This document shows positions 6,350 to 14,885 of a DNA stretch of 24,392 bases, in pieces. This stretch comes from CAYYAQ01 sp964469555 (GTDB taxonomy: Bacteria; Planctomycetota; UBA1135; UBA2386): NCBI GenBank assembly GCA_964469555.1, contig CAYYAQ010000074.1, positions 1 through 24,392 on the forward strand, given 5' to 3'. The notes below the pieces were generated by a model, which saw only the letters and a list, made by a program, of their open reading frames with translations, was not told the DNA's origin and made no database searches. Numbering within the stretch: the first letter of the stretch is position 1; every line of letters begins with the position of its first letter. The translations under genes were made by a program, and so were the position numbers.

Positions 6350-8833
6350 CTATTCAATCACGACGAGCGCACGGGAGGGCGCGAAGCCCTTTCGGCCCTC
6401 GACGCGGACCAGCGTCCACTTCGAACCCAAACCCGAACCCGTCCCGAGCACCTCTACGGCCACGCCAGCGCGGACAGTCAGGATGTGCTCCAGATCGGCG
6501 CTCGGTTCAGCGCGAACCTTGGTCCCCGGTTCGACCACGATGCCCTTCAGCGGACGCTGCGGTTGCAGGACCGCGACCTCGACCAGGAGAATCAGCGCGG
6601 GAACCGCGATGACCCCGCCGAGCATGCGCAGCCGGCGACGGCCAAAACACACGAGTGCAGCGGCGAGCGCGTTGCAGAGAACACACATCCAGAATCGCTC
6701 CCGCGGCGTGTAGCTGTCGCGGATCGCCGCGACGGTCTGGGCGAACGCCTCCCCCTCCGCTGTCCCCAGGTTGAGCCGCTCGCGGGACAACCGGATGTTT
6801 GCGAGGAGCTCAGGATCGCGAGGCATCGCCAAGCGCGCTCTCTCGTACGCCGCCAAGGCACGCGCGAAGAGCCCCTGCCTGTAGAGGCTGTTGCCGAGAT
6901 TGTATGCAGCGCGACGATCACCGGCATCCACCGCCTTGGCAAACGCCTCGGCGGCCGCCACGTAGTCGCGATCCCGGTACGCCTGCTCGGCGGCGGACAG
7001 GTCCTGGGCGCCGAGTCGCGCACCAAAGAGGGTCGCGGGAATCATCGCGAGCAACAGCCCGGCTGTCACCGACCCGACCGGCTCGCCTCGCTCGAGCGCC
7101 TCCACCACCGCCACGACGCGGTCCTGGTCGACGCCGCCTCCCCCGCCGTAGCGAGACGCGACGCCATCGTCGACGAGGCCCTGCACGTCGGCGGCGCGAA
7201 CATCCCCGATCCCTACGGCGGTCAACCGATCGGCGAGATCCTGCCCGATGACGGCCGCGGGCTCGCACCCGAAACGATCCGCGAGGTACGCGATGAGTGC
7301 ATCGAGAGGATCGGTCCCGTTCGAGATCGCGCCCTGGAACTTTCGCAACGCGCCGCGCGCGCGACGACCCTGCACATCGGCCATCACTCGGCGACGGGCG
7401 CGCCACAAGAACATACCGAGCACGCACACCACCCAGGGCAACAACGATGATAACAGCGTGGTTCCCGTTCCGGGGGACGGAGCGAGTCTGGCCGTGTCCG
7501 TACCCGACGCGAGCTTCACATCGTAGATATCGTCAACGCCCGCCTCGACAGCCTTGGGTTCCTCCCCGGGCAGCTCGGACAGCGACTCTTCGCCGGCGCG
7601 AGCGCGCACCTCGATCACCAAGGGCTCTGTCTTCACTTCGATGTATCTCTCGACACCGGGCGTCGTGTCGAAGTAGTTCCACGCGATGGCGGCCACGCTG
7701 TCCACCTCAGCTGTCTTCGGCGTGAGGTCGTACGTGATGGCGACAGAATCCCGCGTACGATTCTCGATCTTTCCGAGCCGGTGAAATCCAGGGATGTCCG
7801 TCAACTCCGGCACCCGTAGGTGTTCCATGTTGCCCGTGCCTTCGATCGTCAGGACCAGCTTAACGCTCCCGCCTACGCTCACGACCCGCTTGTCGAACTC
7901 CGCCTTGATCGTGAACCGACCCACCGCGCCGAAGAACGGATCGGGACGGTCTTCTGTCGGCAGCGGCAGGACTTCGATCTCGATCGGCTTCTCCGCGACG
8001 ATGTACTCCTTCTGGTTCCGGGTCGGGAATCCGAACGGGTCGCGTCCCTGACCCTGCAAGACCGCGAATCGCAACAACGGCGCGATGAGCCGGTTCTTTC
8101 CGACGCGCGTCGGCAGGATCGATTTGTGGTATCGGAACACCGTCTGGGACTTGCCGTCATCGCCACGGACGACAGACACGTCCGCCGGTTGCAGCATCTG
8201 ATTGAGGACGACGTTCACGCGCCGGTCCGTATCCGTCTCCGGAACGTCCATCACTTCCCCACCGTCCATCTTGGACAGCCATTCGGCTTCGAGACGCACA
8301 GAGTAGTACTGTGCGCCGTTGGGGGCCCGACCGTTCGCGATGTCGAGACTCGCGTCCACTGCGCACTCGATGTCGAACCGGATGGGCTCGTGAACGTAGA
8401 CGCGCGTTTTCGAGGGCACGATCGTCAGCGTCCCGAAATTCTTCCCGGTGATGTTCTTGACGACTTCGAGAACGCGCTCGGGCGTTCTGTAGACCTGGTC
8501 GCCCACCTTGATCTCGATCGGTGGGATCTTGAACTTGCCGAGCGCGATACAGACGACCTCGATCGGATACGTCACCTGATGGCTCACCGTCTGCCGACCA
8601 TTGATGATCGTCATGCTCGAACCTCGCGTCGGTCGTCCAACTCGAATGCGCAACCCTTCGACCTTCGGGATCCGCGGCGCTTCGACCGGCTTCTGCGTCT
8701 CGACTCTCAACGTGGCGGCGATCACTTGTCCTTGGCGAACGGTAGACGGCAACCGGGTCAGTGTGACCGAATCCTGAGAACCCTGTTGGAACGCGAGAAG
8801 CGCGGTCAGGGTCAGACACGCCGGGAGGATCAC
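6350..8833 (-). CDS. BatD-BatE fusion protein (aerotolerance operon)
   Basis: An 827-residue protein with two normally separate Bat parts. Residues 1-583 form BatD: a short signal, tandem beta-sandwich domains (VTLTRLPSTVRQGQ; SKTRVYVHEPIRF at 141-153; KRVVSVGGSVKLVLTIEG at 315-332), and a membrane helix at about 460-477. A cytoplasmic helical tail follows. Residues 588-827 form BatE: a signal-like helix (588-606), TPR repeats (AEQAYRDRDYVAAAEAFAKA; AAYNLGNSLYRQG), two helices (about 712-730 and 738-757) and an SH3-like end (GTKVRAEPS...GFAPS). The Bat complex is thought to work with MoxR AAA+ proteins in the envelope. The start is GTG 8833, four bases after the batC stop, with AAGGA upstream. 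The joint still contains GTGA (7069-7066), so a split gene pair with a 1-nt indel is an alternative to a real fusion. Confidence 0.85.
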   Translation of the reverse strand: MILPACLTLTALLAFQQGSQDSVTLTRLPSTVRQGQVIAATLRVETQKPVEAPRIPKVEGLRIRVGRPTRGSSMTIINGRQTVSHQVTYPIEVVCIALGKFKIPPIEIKVGDQVYRTPERVLEVVKNITGKNFGTLTIVPSKTRVYVHEPIRFDIECAVDASLDIANGRAPNGAQYYSVRLEAEWLSKMDGGEVMDVPETDTDRRVNVVLNQMLQPADVSVVRGDDGKSQTVFRYHKSILPTRVGKNRLIAPLLRFAVLQGQGRDPFGFPTRNQKEYIVAEKPIEIEVLPLPTEDRPDPFFGAVGRFTIKAEFDKRVVSVGGSVKLVLTIEGTGNMEHLRVPELTDIPGFHRLGKIENRTRDSVAITYDLTPKTAEVDSVAAIAWNYFDTTPGVERYIEVKTEPLVIEVRARAGEESLSELPGEEPKAVEAGVDDIYDVKLASGTDTARLAPSPGTGTTLLSSLLPWVVCVLGMFLWRARRRVMADVQGRRARGALRKFQGAISNGTDPLDALIAYLADRFGCEPAAVIGQDLADRLTAVGIGDVRAADVQGLVDDGVASRYGGGGGVDQDRVVAVVEALERGEPVGSVTAGLLLAMIPATLFGARLGAQDLSAAEQAYRDRDYVAAAEAFAKAVDAGDRRAAYNLGNSLYRQGLFARALAAYERARLAMPRDPELLANIRLSRERLNLGTAEGEAFAQTVAAIRDSYTPRERFWMCVLCNALAAALVCFGRRRLRMLGGVIAVPALILLVEVAVLQPQRPLKGIVVEPGTKVRAEPSADLEHILTVRAGVAVEVLGTGSGLGSKWTLVRVEGRKGFAPSRALVVIE

Positions 8834-8837
8834 GAGG

Positions 8838-9986
8838 CTACCAGTCCTTCTTGACCTTCGGACGCGCAGCCTTGCGAGCCGCCTTGAGCTTCTTGAGGTT
8901 CTTGTCGAATTCCTCGAGTTTCTTGAGCAGCTCGCGGCGCTGTTCCGGCGTCAACTGCTTGTTCGGGTCGTGTTCGCCCGGGACCTCCTGAGGCTTGCCT
9001 GGATCGTGCGGCTTGTTCTTTTCCTCGTCCTCGGGCTTCTTCTCTTTCTTGTCGTCCTTCTGCTCGTCCTCTCTTTTCTTCTTGGGATCAGGCTCGGGCT
9101 GTTCCTTCTGCTTGTTCGGATCCTGTTTCTTGTCGTCGTCTTTCTTGTCGTCCTGGGTCGGATCTTTCTTCTCGTCTTTCTTGTTCCACTTTCTTCTTTC
9201 ATCTCTTCGTTCTTCCTTCTTCTTTCCTGGTTCTTCTGTCTTCTCTCTCTCTCTCTCTTTTGTCTTTCTACTCTCTTGTCTCTTGTCTCTTCTCTCTTCC
9301 CTCTTCTCTCTTCTCTCTCTCTCTCTTCTCTGTTCTCTCTTCTCTCGTCTCTCTATATATATATATNNNNNNNNNNTCTTGTCGTCCTTCTTCTTGTTCG
9401 GGTCTTCCTTCTTGTCCTTGTCGTCGGGCTTCTTCTGCTGCTGTTCCTTTTGCTTCTTCTTCGCGTCCTCCAGCCGCTTCTTCAGCTCTTCCTCGAGCTT
9501 GATCGCGCGTTCGAGGTTTCTCTGGACCTCGGCGCTGCCCGCCGGCGAGCGCTTGAAGAGCTCGACCACACTGCGTTCGAAGTGGTTCCGCGCGGTACCA
9601 GCTGCCTTCACCGCGTTCTCGAGTTGTTCGACTTCTTTCTGCGGTTCGACCTCAGCATCGGCGAGAGCCCTCGCCTTGTCGTAGCGAAGGTTGCCGAGGA
9701 TCCCGTCGCGCAGTCCATCGAACTCACCCTGCGCGAGCGCCGAAGCCTTCTCCGCCGCGGTCTCGGCGCCGCCTGCATCGCCCGAGCGCCAGAGCGCGAG
9801 TGCGAGGTTGTAGTTCAGGCCAGCGTTCCCCGAATCGCCGACGAGTGCTTTGCGGAAAGCGGTCGCGGCCTTCTCGAACTTGCCCTCTTTGTACAACCGC
9901 AGCCCGTCCTTGACCGGATCGCCCGCCCGCGCGGGGCCAGCGACGCCAGCAGCGATCAGCAGCAGACTCGAAATGAGGACTTTCAA
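8838..9986 (-). CDS. TPR protein with long Lys/Glu/Asp-rich region (BatC-like), interrupted by gap
   Basis: About 382 residues. A signal peptide (MKVLISSLLLIAAGVAGPARA) is followed by TPR units (KDGLRLYKEGKFEKAATAF; LNYNLALALWRSGDA) and a helical domain to about residue 190. Next is a very long charged region rich in KKDDKKEDPNKK-type sequence, then a C-terminal helix (LTPEQRRELLKKLEEFDKNL). This matches BatC-type periplasmic TPR proteins of Bat operons, which commonly have charged low-complexity tails. The start is TTG 9986, which overlaps the batB stop (TTGA) and lies 12 bases after GGAGG. The longer ORF would place a non-coding-like stretch before the signal. The middle is broken by a CT/TA tract and ten Ns; both flanks are in the same nominal frame, but the true length is unknown. 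Residues translated from 9186-9366 (Arg coded by AGA) are not trustworthy. Confidence 0.75.
   Translation of the reverse strand: MKVLISSLLLIAAGVAGPARAGDPVKDGLRLYKEGKFEKAATAFRKALVGDSGNAGLNYNLALALWRSGDAGGAETAAEKASALAQGEFDGLRDGILGNLRYDKARALADAEVEPQKEVEQLENAVKAAGTARNHFERSVVELFKRSPAGSAEVQRNLERAIKLEEELKKRLEDAKKKQKEQQQKKPDDKDKKEDPNKKKDDKXXXXYIYIERREKREQRRERERREKREERRDKRQESRKTKEREREKTEEPGKKKEERRDERRKWNKKDEKKDPTQDDKKDDDKKQDPNKQKEQPEPDPKKKREDEQKDDKKEKKPEDEEKNKPHDPGKPQEVPGEHDPNKQLTPEQRRELLKKLEEFDKNLKKLKAARKAARPKVKKDW
9186..9366. repeat. CT-rich then TA microsatellite-like tract
   Basis: The sequence drifts from Lys/Glu codons (ctt/ctc/ttc on the + strand) to nearly pure CT repeats, and ends in about seven TA units directly against the N gap. 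This is foreign to the GC-rich surroundings. It forces AGA arginine codons and RREKRE-type protein unlike the KKDDKK sequence on both sides. The most likely cause is erroneous contig-end extension through low-complexity DNA; a genuine expanded repeat is less likely. Confidence 0.7.
9367..9376. other. Scaffold gap (10 N) inside batC
   Basis: Ten undetermined bases at the end of the TA repeat. The real size of the missing Lys/Asp-rich coding sequence is unknown. Confidence 0.95.
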
Positions 9987-10975
9987 GGTCGTCGTGATCC
10001 TCCGATCCAACACAGTTCCAACAATAGCAAGAGCATGGCCGGTATCAGCGCCCACTGGAAGCGGGTCTTCCACACGGTCTCGTCGCCGGAGTCATACGCA
10101 CGCTTGACCATCGGATCGAGACGCTTTTGCTTCAATTGACGCAGCGGCAACGTCATCACCTCCGAGCGCAGGAATTCGCCGCCGGTCGCCCGGACCGTCT
10201 CCCGGAGGTTGTCGGACTTCAGGACGGACACGACTTCGGTGCCCTTGTCGTCGCGGAGAAAGCTCTCCTTCCCGCTCTCGTCGAGCGTGATCTTGCTCCC
10301 CTTCGTGGAGCCGTAGCCGACGGCGTGGACCACGACGCCCTTGTCCCTGGCCTCACGCGCGGCCTGCCTCGCGGCTCCGGTCAGGTCTTCGCCGTCCGTC
10401 AGGAGAATGACGACCGTCGTCGCGTACTCGGTGTCGGTCGTCAGCTCGAGTGCCTTGCGGATGGCGGCGGCGAGATCGGTGCCACCCTTGCGAACCGTCG
10501 ACGTATCGACGGGACCGAGCAGCTGCCGAAACGAGTCCAGATCGTGGGTCAACGGAACGACCAACCGAGCCTCGCCTGAGAACGCGATGAGTCCAACGCG
10601 ATCACCGCCCGTGAGATCCGGGAGGACCGTCGCGATGTCCCGCTTGGCAGCACCGAGACGGTGAGGATTCATGTCGCGCGCCAACATGGACCGCGACGTA
10701 TCCAGCGCGAAAACGATGTCGAGTCCGCGGCGGTCGATCTTGACCTGCTCTTCGCCGTAGCGGGGCTCGAGAAGGACGACGAACAAGAGTCCAATCGCGA
10801 GCACGAGGCGCGTCGCGCGGGCCGCCGGTGACGGCACCTGCTCTGTCAACAACGCGCCGTACTTGACGATCGCCTGCCGCCTCGCGCGCAGGATCCACCA
10901 CAAACCGAACCAGAGCGGAACGGCGAGCAACGACCAGGGCCAGAGTTCTGGACGAGTGAAGGTCAGTTCGCTCAC
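9983..10975 (-). CDS. batB: BatB-like VWA-domain membrane protein
   Basis: 330 residues. Two N-terminal membrane helices (about 12-29 and 55-70) are followed by a von Willebrand factor A domain and a C-terminal helix (about 308-325). The metal-ion-dependent adhesion site is complete: DTSRS (Asp92, Ser94, Ser96), Thr166 in the GGTDL loop, and Asp194 in LLTDGED. This is the standard BatA/BatB layout, in which the VWA domain faces the periplasm and is thought to bind partners in a metal-dependent way. GTG at 10975 overlaps the batA stop (GTGA) and has GGAGG five bases upstream. It overlaps the following TPR gene by TTGA. It is named batB rather than batA from its order after the other VWA gene and before the TPR gene. 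Confidence 0.88.
   Translation of the reverse strand: MSELTFTRPELWPWSLLAVPLWFGLWWILRARRQAIVKYGALLTEQVPSPAARATRLVLAIGLLFVVLLEPRYGEEQVKIDRRGLDIVFALDTSRSMLARDMNPHRLGAAKRDIATVLPDLTGGDRVGLIAFSGEARLVVPLTHDLDSFRQLLGPVDTSTVRKGGTDLAAAIRKALELTTDTEYATTVVILLTDGEDLTGAARQAAREARDKGVVVHAVGYGSTKGSKITLDESGKESFLRDDKGTEVVSVLKSDNLRETVRATGGEFLRSEVMTLPLRQLKQKRLDPMVKRAYDSGDETVWKTRFQWALIPAMLLLLLELCWIGGSRRP
9999..10003 (-). promoter_or_regulatory. Ribosome binding site of the TPR/batC gene
   Basis: GGAGG, 12 bases before TTG 9986. The spacing is long, but it supports a rare TTG start that overlaps the batB stop. Confidence 0.45.
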
Positions 10976-11958
10976 GGCACCCTCCGGATCCAGAGGAACT
11001 CGACGAGCAGTTGCAACAGGAGCAATAGAACGCCGATGCCGAACGGGTACTGGTAGAGCTCAACCGAGCGGTAGCGCGGGTCCTCGAGTTCGACTTTCTC
11101 CAGTTCGTTGATGCGGTCGTAGACCTTCGCGAGCTCGTCGCCGCTCTCCGCCTCGTAAAACTCGCCGTCCGTGATCTTGCAGATCGTCTTGAGTGCCCTG
11201 AACTCTGGCTTGAACTCCTGGCGCCCGCCGAAGATCCCCTGGATGACCCGACCGACACCGATGCAGTGCACGTTGATGCCCGCGTCCTTGGCGAGCTTGG
11301 CGGCGTCCTCCGGCAGGATGTCCGGAACGTTGTTCTCGCCGTCGGAGAGGAGCACGATGACCCTCGACTTTGCCTCGCTCTCCTCGAGCAGGGTCGTGGC
11401 CTTCGCCAGGGCAACGCCGATGCCTGTCTTGTTCTCTGGCGACCGCTCCGGCACCGTCTCGACGCTGCGTAGGAACGCGGCGAGCGCGTCCTGGTCGAGT
11501 GTCAGGGGGCAGCGCAACTCGGGGAAACGCGCGAACGTCAACAGACCGACGCGGTCGTGCACGCGCGCCTTCGCGAACTCCAACGCCCGTTCGCGCGCGG
11601 CCTGCATGCGCGTGACCCGACCGCTGTCATCCATGTCCGCGGCCATCATCGAGGACGAGATGTCGACGACGAGCACGATATCGACGCCCTTCTCCCGCAG
11701 CGGCAGCACGTCGCGGGTAACGGGGCGAGACAGGGCGAGGCTGAATGCGGAGAGGGCGAGGGCCTGCAAGACGACGGGCAACATCCAGAGTCGCGCGCGG
11801 AGGGTCTTGGGGAGGCCTTCCATCGGCCCGGCTGCCGCGACAGGCAGCGCCGCCTGCGATCGGATCACGCGAACCACGAAGAGCAGCCAGACGAGAGGCG
11901 CCGCGACGAGGAACCACGGATCCATGAGCGACCACTCGGTATCCACCGTTGCGATCAC
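10972..11958 (-). CDS. batA: BatA-like VWA-domain membrane protein
   Basis: 328 residues with helices at about 13-32 and 57-76, a VWA domain, and a C-terminal helix (about 304-324). MIDAS residues are Asp99, Ser101 and Ser103 (DISSS), Thr178 in NKTGIG, and Asp206 in LLSDGEN, all intact. An Asn-rich DGENN and IGVGRV follow as in BatA. In the Bat complex this paralogue pairs with BatB at the inner membrane. The start is GTG 11958: it overlaps the upstream stop (GTGA) and is preceded by GGAGGT six bases away, while the longer frame adds 54 Arg-rich residues that are a shadow of the upstream gene. Downstream it overlaps batB by four bases. Confidence 0.88.
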   Translation of the reverse strand: MIATVDTEWSLMDPWFLVAAPLVWLLFVVRVIRSQAALPVAAAGPMEGLPKTLRARLWMLPVVLQALALSAFSLALSRPVTRDVLPLREKGVDIVLVVDISSSMMAADMDDSGRVTRMQAARERALEFAKARVHDRVGLLTFARFPELRCPLTLDQDALAAFLRSVETVPERSPENKTGIGVALAKATTLLEESEAKSRVIVLLSDGENNVPDILPEDAAKLAKDAGINVHCIGVGRVIQGIFGGRQEFKPEFRALKTICKITDGEFYEAESGDELAKVYDRINELEKVELEDPRYRSVELYQYPFGIGVLLLLLQLLVEFLWIRRVP

Positions 11959-12935
11959 GCCACACCTCCGACCTTTTCGCTGACGATCTTCTCGCCGCCG
12001 GAGACGTCTTCCGGCAGCACGTCGATCCGAGTCTGCTGCACGAAGTCCTCGGCGATGCGGAGAGTCTGGTCGTGCGCCTCGACGTCGGGGAACATCCGGG
12101 CGAACTTCACGAGGTCGCACTGCTGCAGGAACAGCCGCAGGCTCTGACTCTGACCCAACGAGAGGATGTCACCAGCTTCGACTTCGACCAGAAACTCCTC
12201 CGTGGAACGCAGTGGCGCGTGCAACCCGAATCGTGCCTCGACGTAGGCGCGCAGGATATCGGACACGACCACGTAGAAGGCCTCCACCTGTTCTTCGGTT
12301 CGACACTCCTCCTGGCGCAGCCTCTCCAGCGCGCGGAGCGCTTCTACGTGCGGTGGCAGCGGGACCTCGGAGGGCAGGGTCACCGACCGGCGAGAACGGT
12401 GACGCAACCACACGATCAACAGGATCCCGACGAGAAGGACAAAAGCCCCGACGTAGAAGGGCCAGAGTGGCATCGCCGCTGGGAACAGCGCCGCCGGATC
12501 TTCCACCGCTTTCGGGTCGTGCTCGCTACCGAGCACCGACGTGACCTCCAGCGGTATCGCCGGCGTCGACGTCACGTTGCCGTCGAATCGGACCTTCATC
12601 GATTCGATCGTGATCGTGCCGAGTCGCGTCGGTCGCAGATGCAGCACGCGGCGGATGATCCAGCCCTTGTCATACCTCCACATGTCGGTCTCGAACTCAG
12701 CCACGAATCCCGCGGGGATCGGCGGTTCGATCGGGTTCGGACGTCCCTCCCGTTCGAAGTATGCCCAGACTGTGAAGTCGACCGGCTCCATGAGGCCGAC
12801 GGTGTCAGCCGAAAGCTCGACGCGGCAGTCGATCGGCCCCTCCGGCTTCCATCCTTCGGGCAAGGCGACCGAGTCACGACAGCCTGCGACCAACAACAGG
12901 ACGATCGCCAGTGCGCTCGCAATCCGCATGATCAC
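11955..12935 (-). CDS. Bat-operon lipoprotein with membrane helix (DUF4381/BatD-like)
   Basis: 326 residues. A lipoprotein-type signal (ALAIVLLLVAGC, Cys19) precedes an exported beta-sandwich domain (about 30-135: CRVELSADTVGLMEPVDFTVWAYF; RLGTITIESMKVRF) similar to one BatD module. A membrane helix follows at about 156-177, with a cytoplasmic helical tail bearing ALRALERLRQE, FYVVVSDILRAYVEARFG and LFLQQCDLVKFARM. This tail is typical of the protein encoded between DUF58 and BatA genes (DUF4381-type). A lipid anchor plus a transmembrane helix in one protein is odd; the signal may instead be cleaved normally. The GTG start at 12935 overlaps the DUF58 stop (GTGA); ATG 12929 two codons later is equally possible. 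It probably links the VWA pair to MoxR/DUF58 on the cytoplasmic side (inference). Confidence 0.78.
   Translation of the reverse strand: MIMRIASALAIVLLLVAGCRDSVALPEGWKPEGPIDCRVELSADTVGLMEPVDFTVWAYFEREGRPNPIEPPIPAGFVAEFETDMWRYDKGWIIRRVLHLRPTRLGTITIESMKVRFDGNVTSTPAIPLEVTSVLGSEHDPKAVEDPAALFPAAMPLWPFYVGAFVLLVGILLIVWLRHRSRRSVTLPSEVPLPPHVEALRALERLRQEECRTEEQVEAFYVVVSDILRAYVEARFGLHAPLRSTEEFLVEVEAGDILSLGQSQSLRLFLQQCDLVKFARMFPDVEAHDQTLRIAEDFVQQTRIDVLPEDVSGGEKIVSEKVGGVA
11964..11969 (-). promoter_or_regulatory. Ribosome binding site of batA
   Basis: GGAGGT, five bases before GTG 11958. It decides the start over the longer open frame. Confidence 0.7.
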
Positions 12936-13837
12936 CGGTGCGCCCCGCGCAACTCGCGCATGCGGAAGAACTTCACGATCGGATCCGCGACGCTCTTGTC
13001 GGGAGAGAGTTCCATGCGGTCGACGCCCGCGCGGCGCAGCGTTGCCGCGAAGCGTTCGTCATGTTCGCGCATGCGCCGGGCGTAGGCTTCCCGCACTCGC
13101 CTGGATCCGGTGTCGACGAGCACGCGGCGCCCCGTCTCCGTGTCACGCAGGTTCAACAACCCCGCCCGCGGCAACTCGACGCTGTGTGGATCGAGAATCC
13201 GCACGGCGACCACGTCGTGCCGGCGAGCCAACAGGTTGAGTGGTCGCTGGTAGTCAGGCACCAGGAAGTCACTCACGATAAACACGATCGATCGCTTGCG
13301 CTGCACACGGGCGGCGTACTCGAGGGCTGCCGCGAGATCGCTGCCGGTGCCCTCGGTCTCGAGCGCGAGGACCTCGCGGATCAACCGCAGCACGTGGCTG
13401 CTGCCCTTCTTTGCGGGCACGTATCGCTCGACATGGTCGGTGAACGCGATGAGGCCGGCCTTGTCGTTGTTGCGGGAGGCAGCCAGCGCGAGGCACGCGC
13501 AGAATTCCGCCGCGACGTCGCGCACGGTACGCACTCCAGTGCCGCCTTCCTTTTGCACCGTCCCGAATCCCGTCGACGCCGACGCATCCAAGAGAAAGAG
13601 GACGGTGAGTTCCCGCTCCTCCATGAACTTCTTGATGTGGGGTCGCCCGGTCCGAGCTGTGACGTTCCAGTCGACCGTTCGCGGGTCGTCACCTTCGACG
13701 AACTCGCGCACCTCATCGAACTCGATGCCCGTGCCACGGAACGTCGACGTGTAGCCACCGACCATCACGTCGTTGACCATTCGATTGGTGCGAACCTGAA
13801 TCCGTCGCACCTGGGCGAGGATCTCGGGATCGATCAC
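12932..13837 (-). CDS. DUF58-family VWA-like protein
   Basis: 301 residues, without signal or membrane helices. The DUF58 hallmark region is clear: STFRGTGIEFDEVREFVEGDD, then R.VDWNVTARTG, then KKFMEERELTVLFLLDASAS (about 69-88). The last holds an incomplete VWA-type metal site (Asp84, Ser86, Ser88). IVFIVSDFL replaces the usual second aspartate loop. DUF58 proteins are almost always encoded beside MoxR AAA+ ATPases and are considered their cytoplasmic partners or adaptors to the VWA membrane proteins. GTG 13837 overlaps the moxR stop by four bases (GTGA) and its own TGA overlaps the next start in the same way, so expression is tightly coupled. Confidence 0.9.
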   Translation of the reverse strand: MIDPEILAQVRRIQVRTNRMVNDVMVGGYTSTFRGTGIEFDEVREFVEGDDPRTVDWNVTARTGRPHIKKFMEERELTVLFLLDASASTGFGTVQKEGGTGVRTVRDVAAEFCACLALAASRNNDKAGLIAFTDHVERYVPAKKGSSHVLRLIREVLALETEGTGSDLAAALEYAARVQRKRSIVFIVSDFLVPDYQRPLNLLARRHDVVAVRILDPHSVELPRAGLLNLRDTETGRRVLVDTGSRRVREAYARRMREHDERFAATLRRAGVDRMELSPDKSVADPIVKFFRMRELRGAHR

Positions 13838-14823
13838 GGGACGGGAACGTGGTCGAAGATCTGCTGGAGGATTTCCTCCGAGGACACTTCCTCGGCCTCG
13901 GCTTCGTACGTCGTGATCAAGCGGTGCCGGAGAACCTGCATACCGACTGCCTTGACGTCCTGCGGAGTCACGAAACCCCGACCCTCGAGGAACGCACGGG
14001 CTCGCGCCGACGCGGTGAGGGCGAGCGAGGCGCGGGGTGACGCGCCGTACATGATGAGTTGCTTCAGTTGTTCGAGCCCGACGAGGCCCGGATCACGCGT
14101 CGCGAATACGAGGTCGACAACGTAGGACTTGACCTTCTCGTCGACGTAGATCGCCCGCATCAACCGGCGCAAGTCAGCGAGACGCTCGAGCGAAGAGGTG
14201 GTCTCGATCTTGGGCGGTGAGCCGCTGGTGCCCATGCGCTCGATGATCTGCAGCTCCTCGTTCTTGTCCGGATAGCCGACCACAAGCTTCATCAGGAACC
14301 GGTCGACCTGGGCTTCGGGCAGCGGGTACGTCCCCTCCTGCTCGACGGGGTTCTGGGTGGCGAGCACGAGGAACGGATTGGGAAGCCTGTGGGTCTCGCC
14401 GCCGAGCGAGACCTGACGCTCTTGCATCGCCTCGAGAAGCGCGGACTGCACCTTCGCGGGCGCGCGGTTGATCTCGTCCGCGAGCACGAAGTTCGCGAAG
14501 AGCGGCCCCTTCCGCACCGACCAATCGCCCGTCTTCGGGTTGTAGACGTGCGTGCCAGTCAGATCAGACGGCAGGAGGTCCGGCGTGAACTGGATGCGGT
14601 GGAAGATCCCGCCGACTGCCTCGGCGAGGCTCTGGACGGCGAGAGACTTCGCGAGACCAGGCAGGCCCTCTAGCAGCACGTGGCCATCCGCCAGGAGCGC
14701 GATAAGCAGGCCGTCGAGGAGGGACTTCTGCCCCACGATGACGGTTTCGATGGACTTGCGGATCGATTGGAGCTCGAAGCTCTGTTCCTTGATCTGCTCA
14801 GCGATTGCGACGACGTCGGACAT
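13834..14823 (-). CDS. MoxR-family AAA+ ATPase
   Basis: 329 residues, full length for the family. Walker A GLPGLAKS (53-60), the MoxR FTPDLLPSDLTG segment (79-90), Walker B VLADEINRAP (113-122), the sensor-1 loop ATQNP (155-159), LPEAQVDRF (168-176) and the lid-domain GASPRASLAL are all visible. Ser60 replaces the more common Thr of Walker A, a conservative change. MoxR proteins are chaperone-like ATPases that act with DUF58 and VWA proteins in maturation or stress functions. ATG 14823 is the first gene of the seven-gene Bat operon; a promoter should lie in 14824-14919, although no Shine-Dalgarno is seen. The stop overlaps the DUF58 start. Confidence 0.93.
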   Translation of the reverse strand: MSDVVAIAEQIKEQSFELQSIRKSIETVIVGQKSLLDGLLIALLADGHVLLEGLPGLAKSLAVQSLAEAVGGIFHRIQFTPDLLPSDLTGTHVYNPKTGDWSVRKGPLFANFVLADEINRAPAKVQSALLEAMQERQVSLGGETHRLPNPFLVLATQNPVEQEGTYPLPEAQVDRFLMKLVVGYPDKNEELQIIERMGTSGSPPKIETTSSLERLADLRRLMRAIYVDEKVKSYVVDLVFATRDPGLVGLEQLKQLIMYGASPRASLALTASARARAFLEGRGFVTPQDVKAVGMQVLRHRLITTYEAEAEEVSSEEILQQIFDHVPVP

Positions 14824-14885
14824 GTCTGTTGGGGAAGAACGGCGAAGGGGTGGAGGAATCGGCTCAGAACGATAACAGGCGAAGG

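Noticed and set aside
6245..7450. 401-residue + strand frame starting after the scaffold gap
   Set aside because: Most of it is antisense to BatD-BatE. The first 35 residues before the overlap match nothing I know.
8970..10139. Leu/Val-rich + strand frame resembling a membrane protein
   Set aside because: It is the complement of Lys/Asp/Glu codons in the batC charged region (ctt/gtc/ctc read as Leu/Val/Leu), not a real membrane protein.
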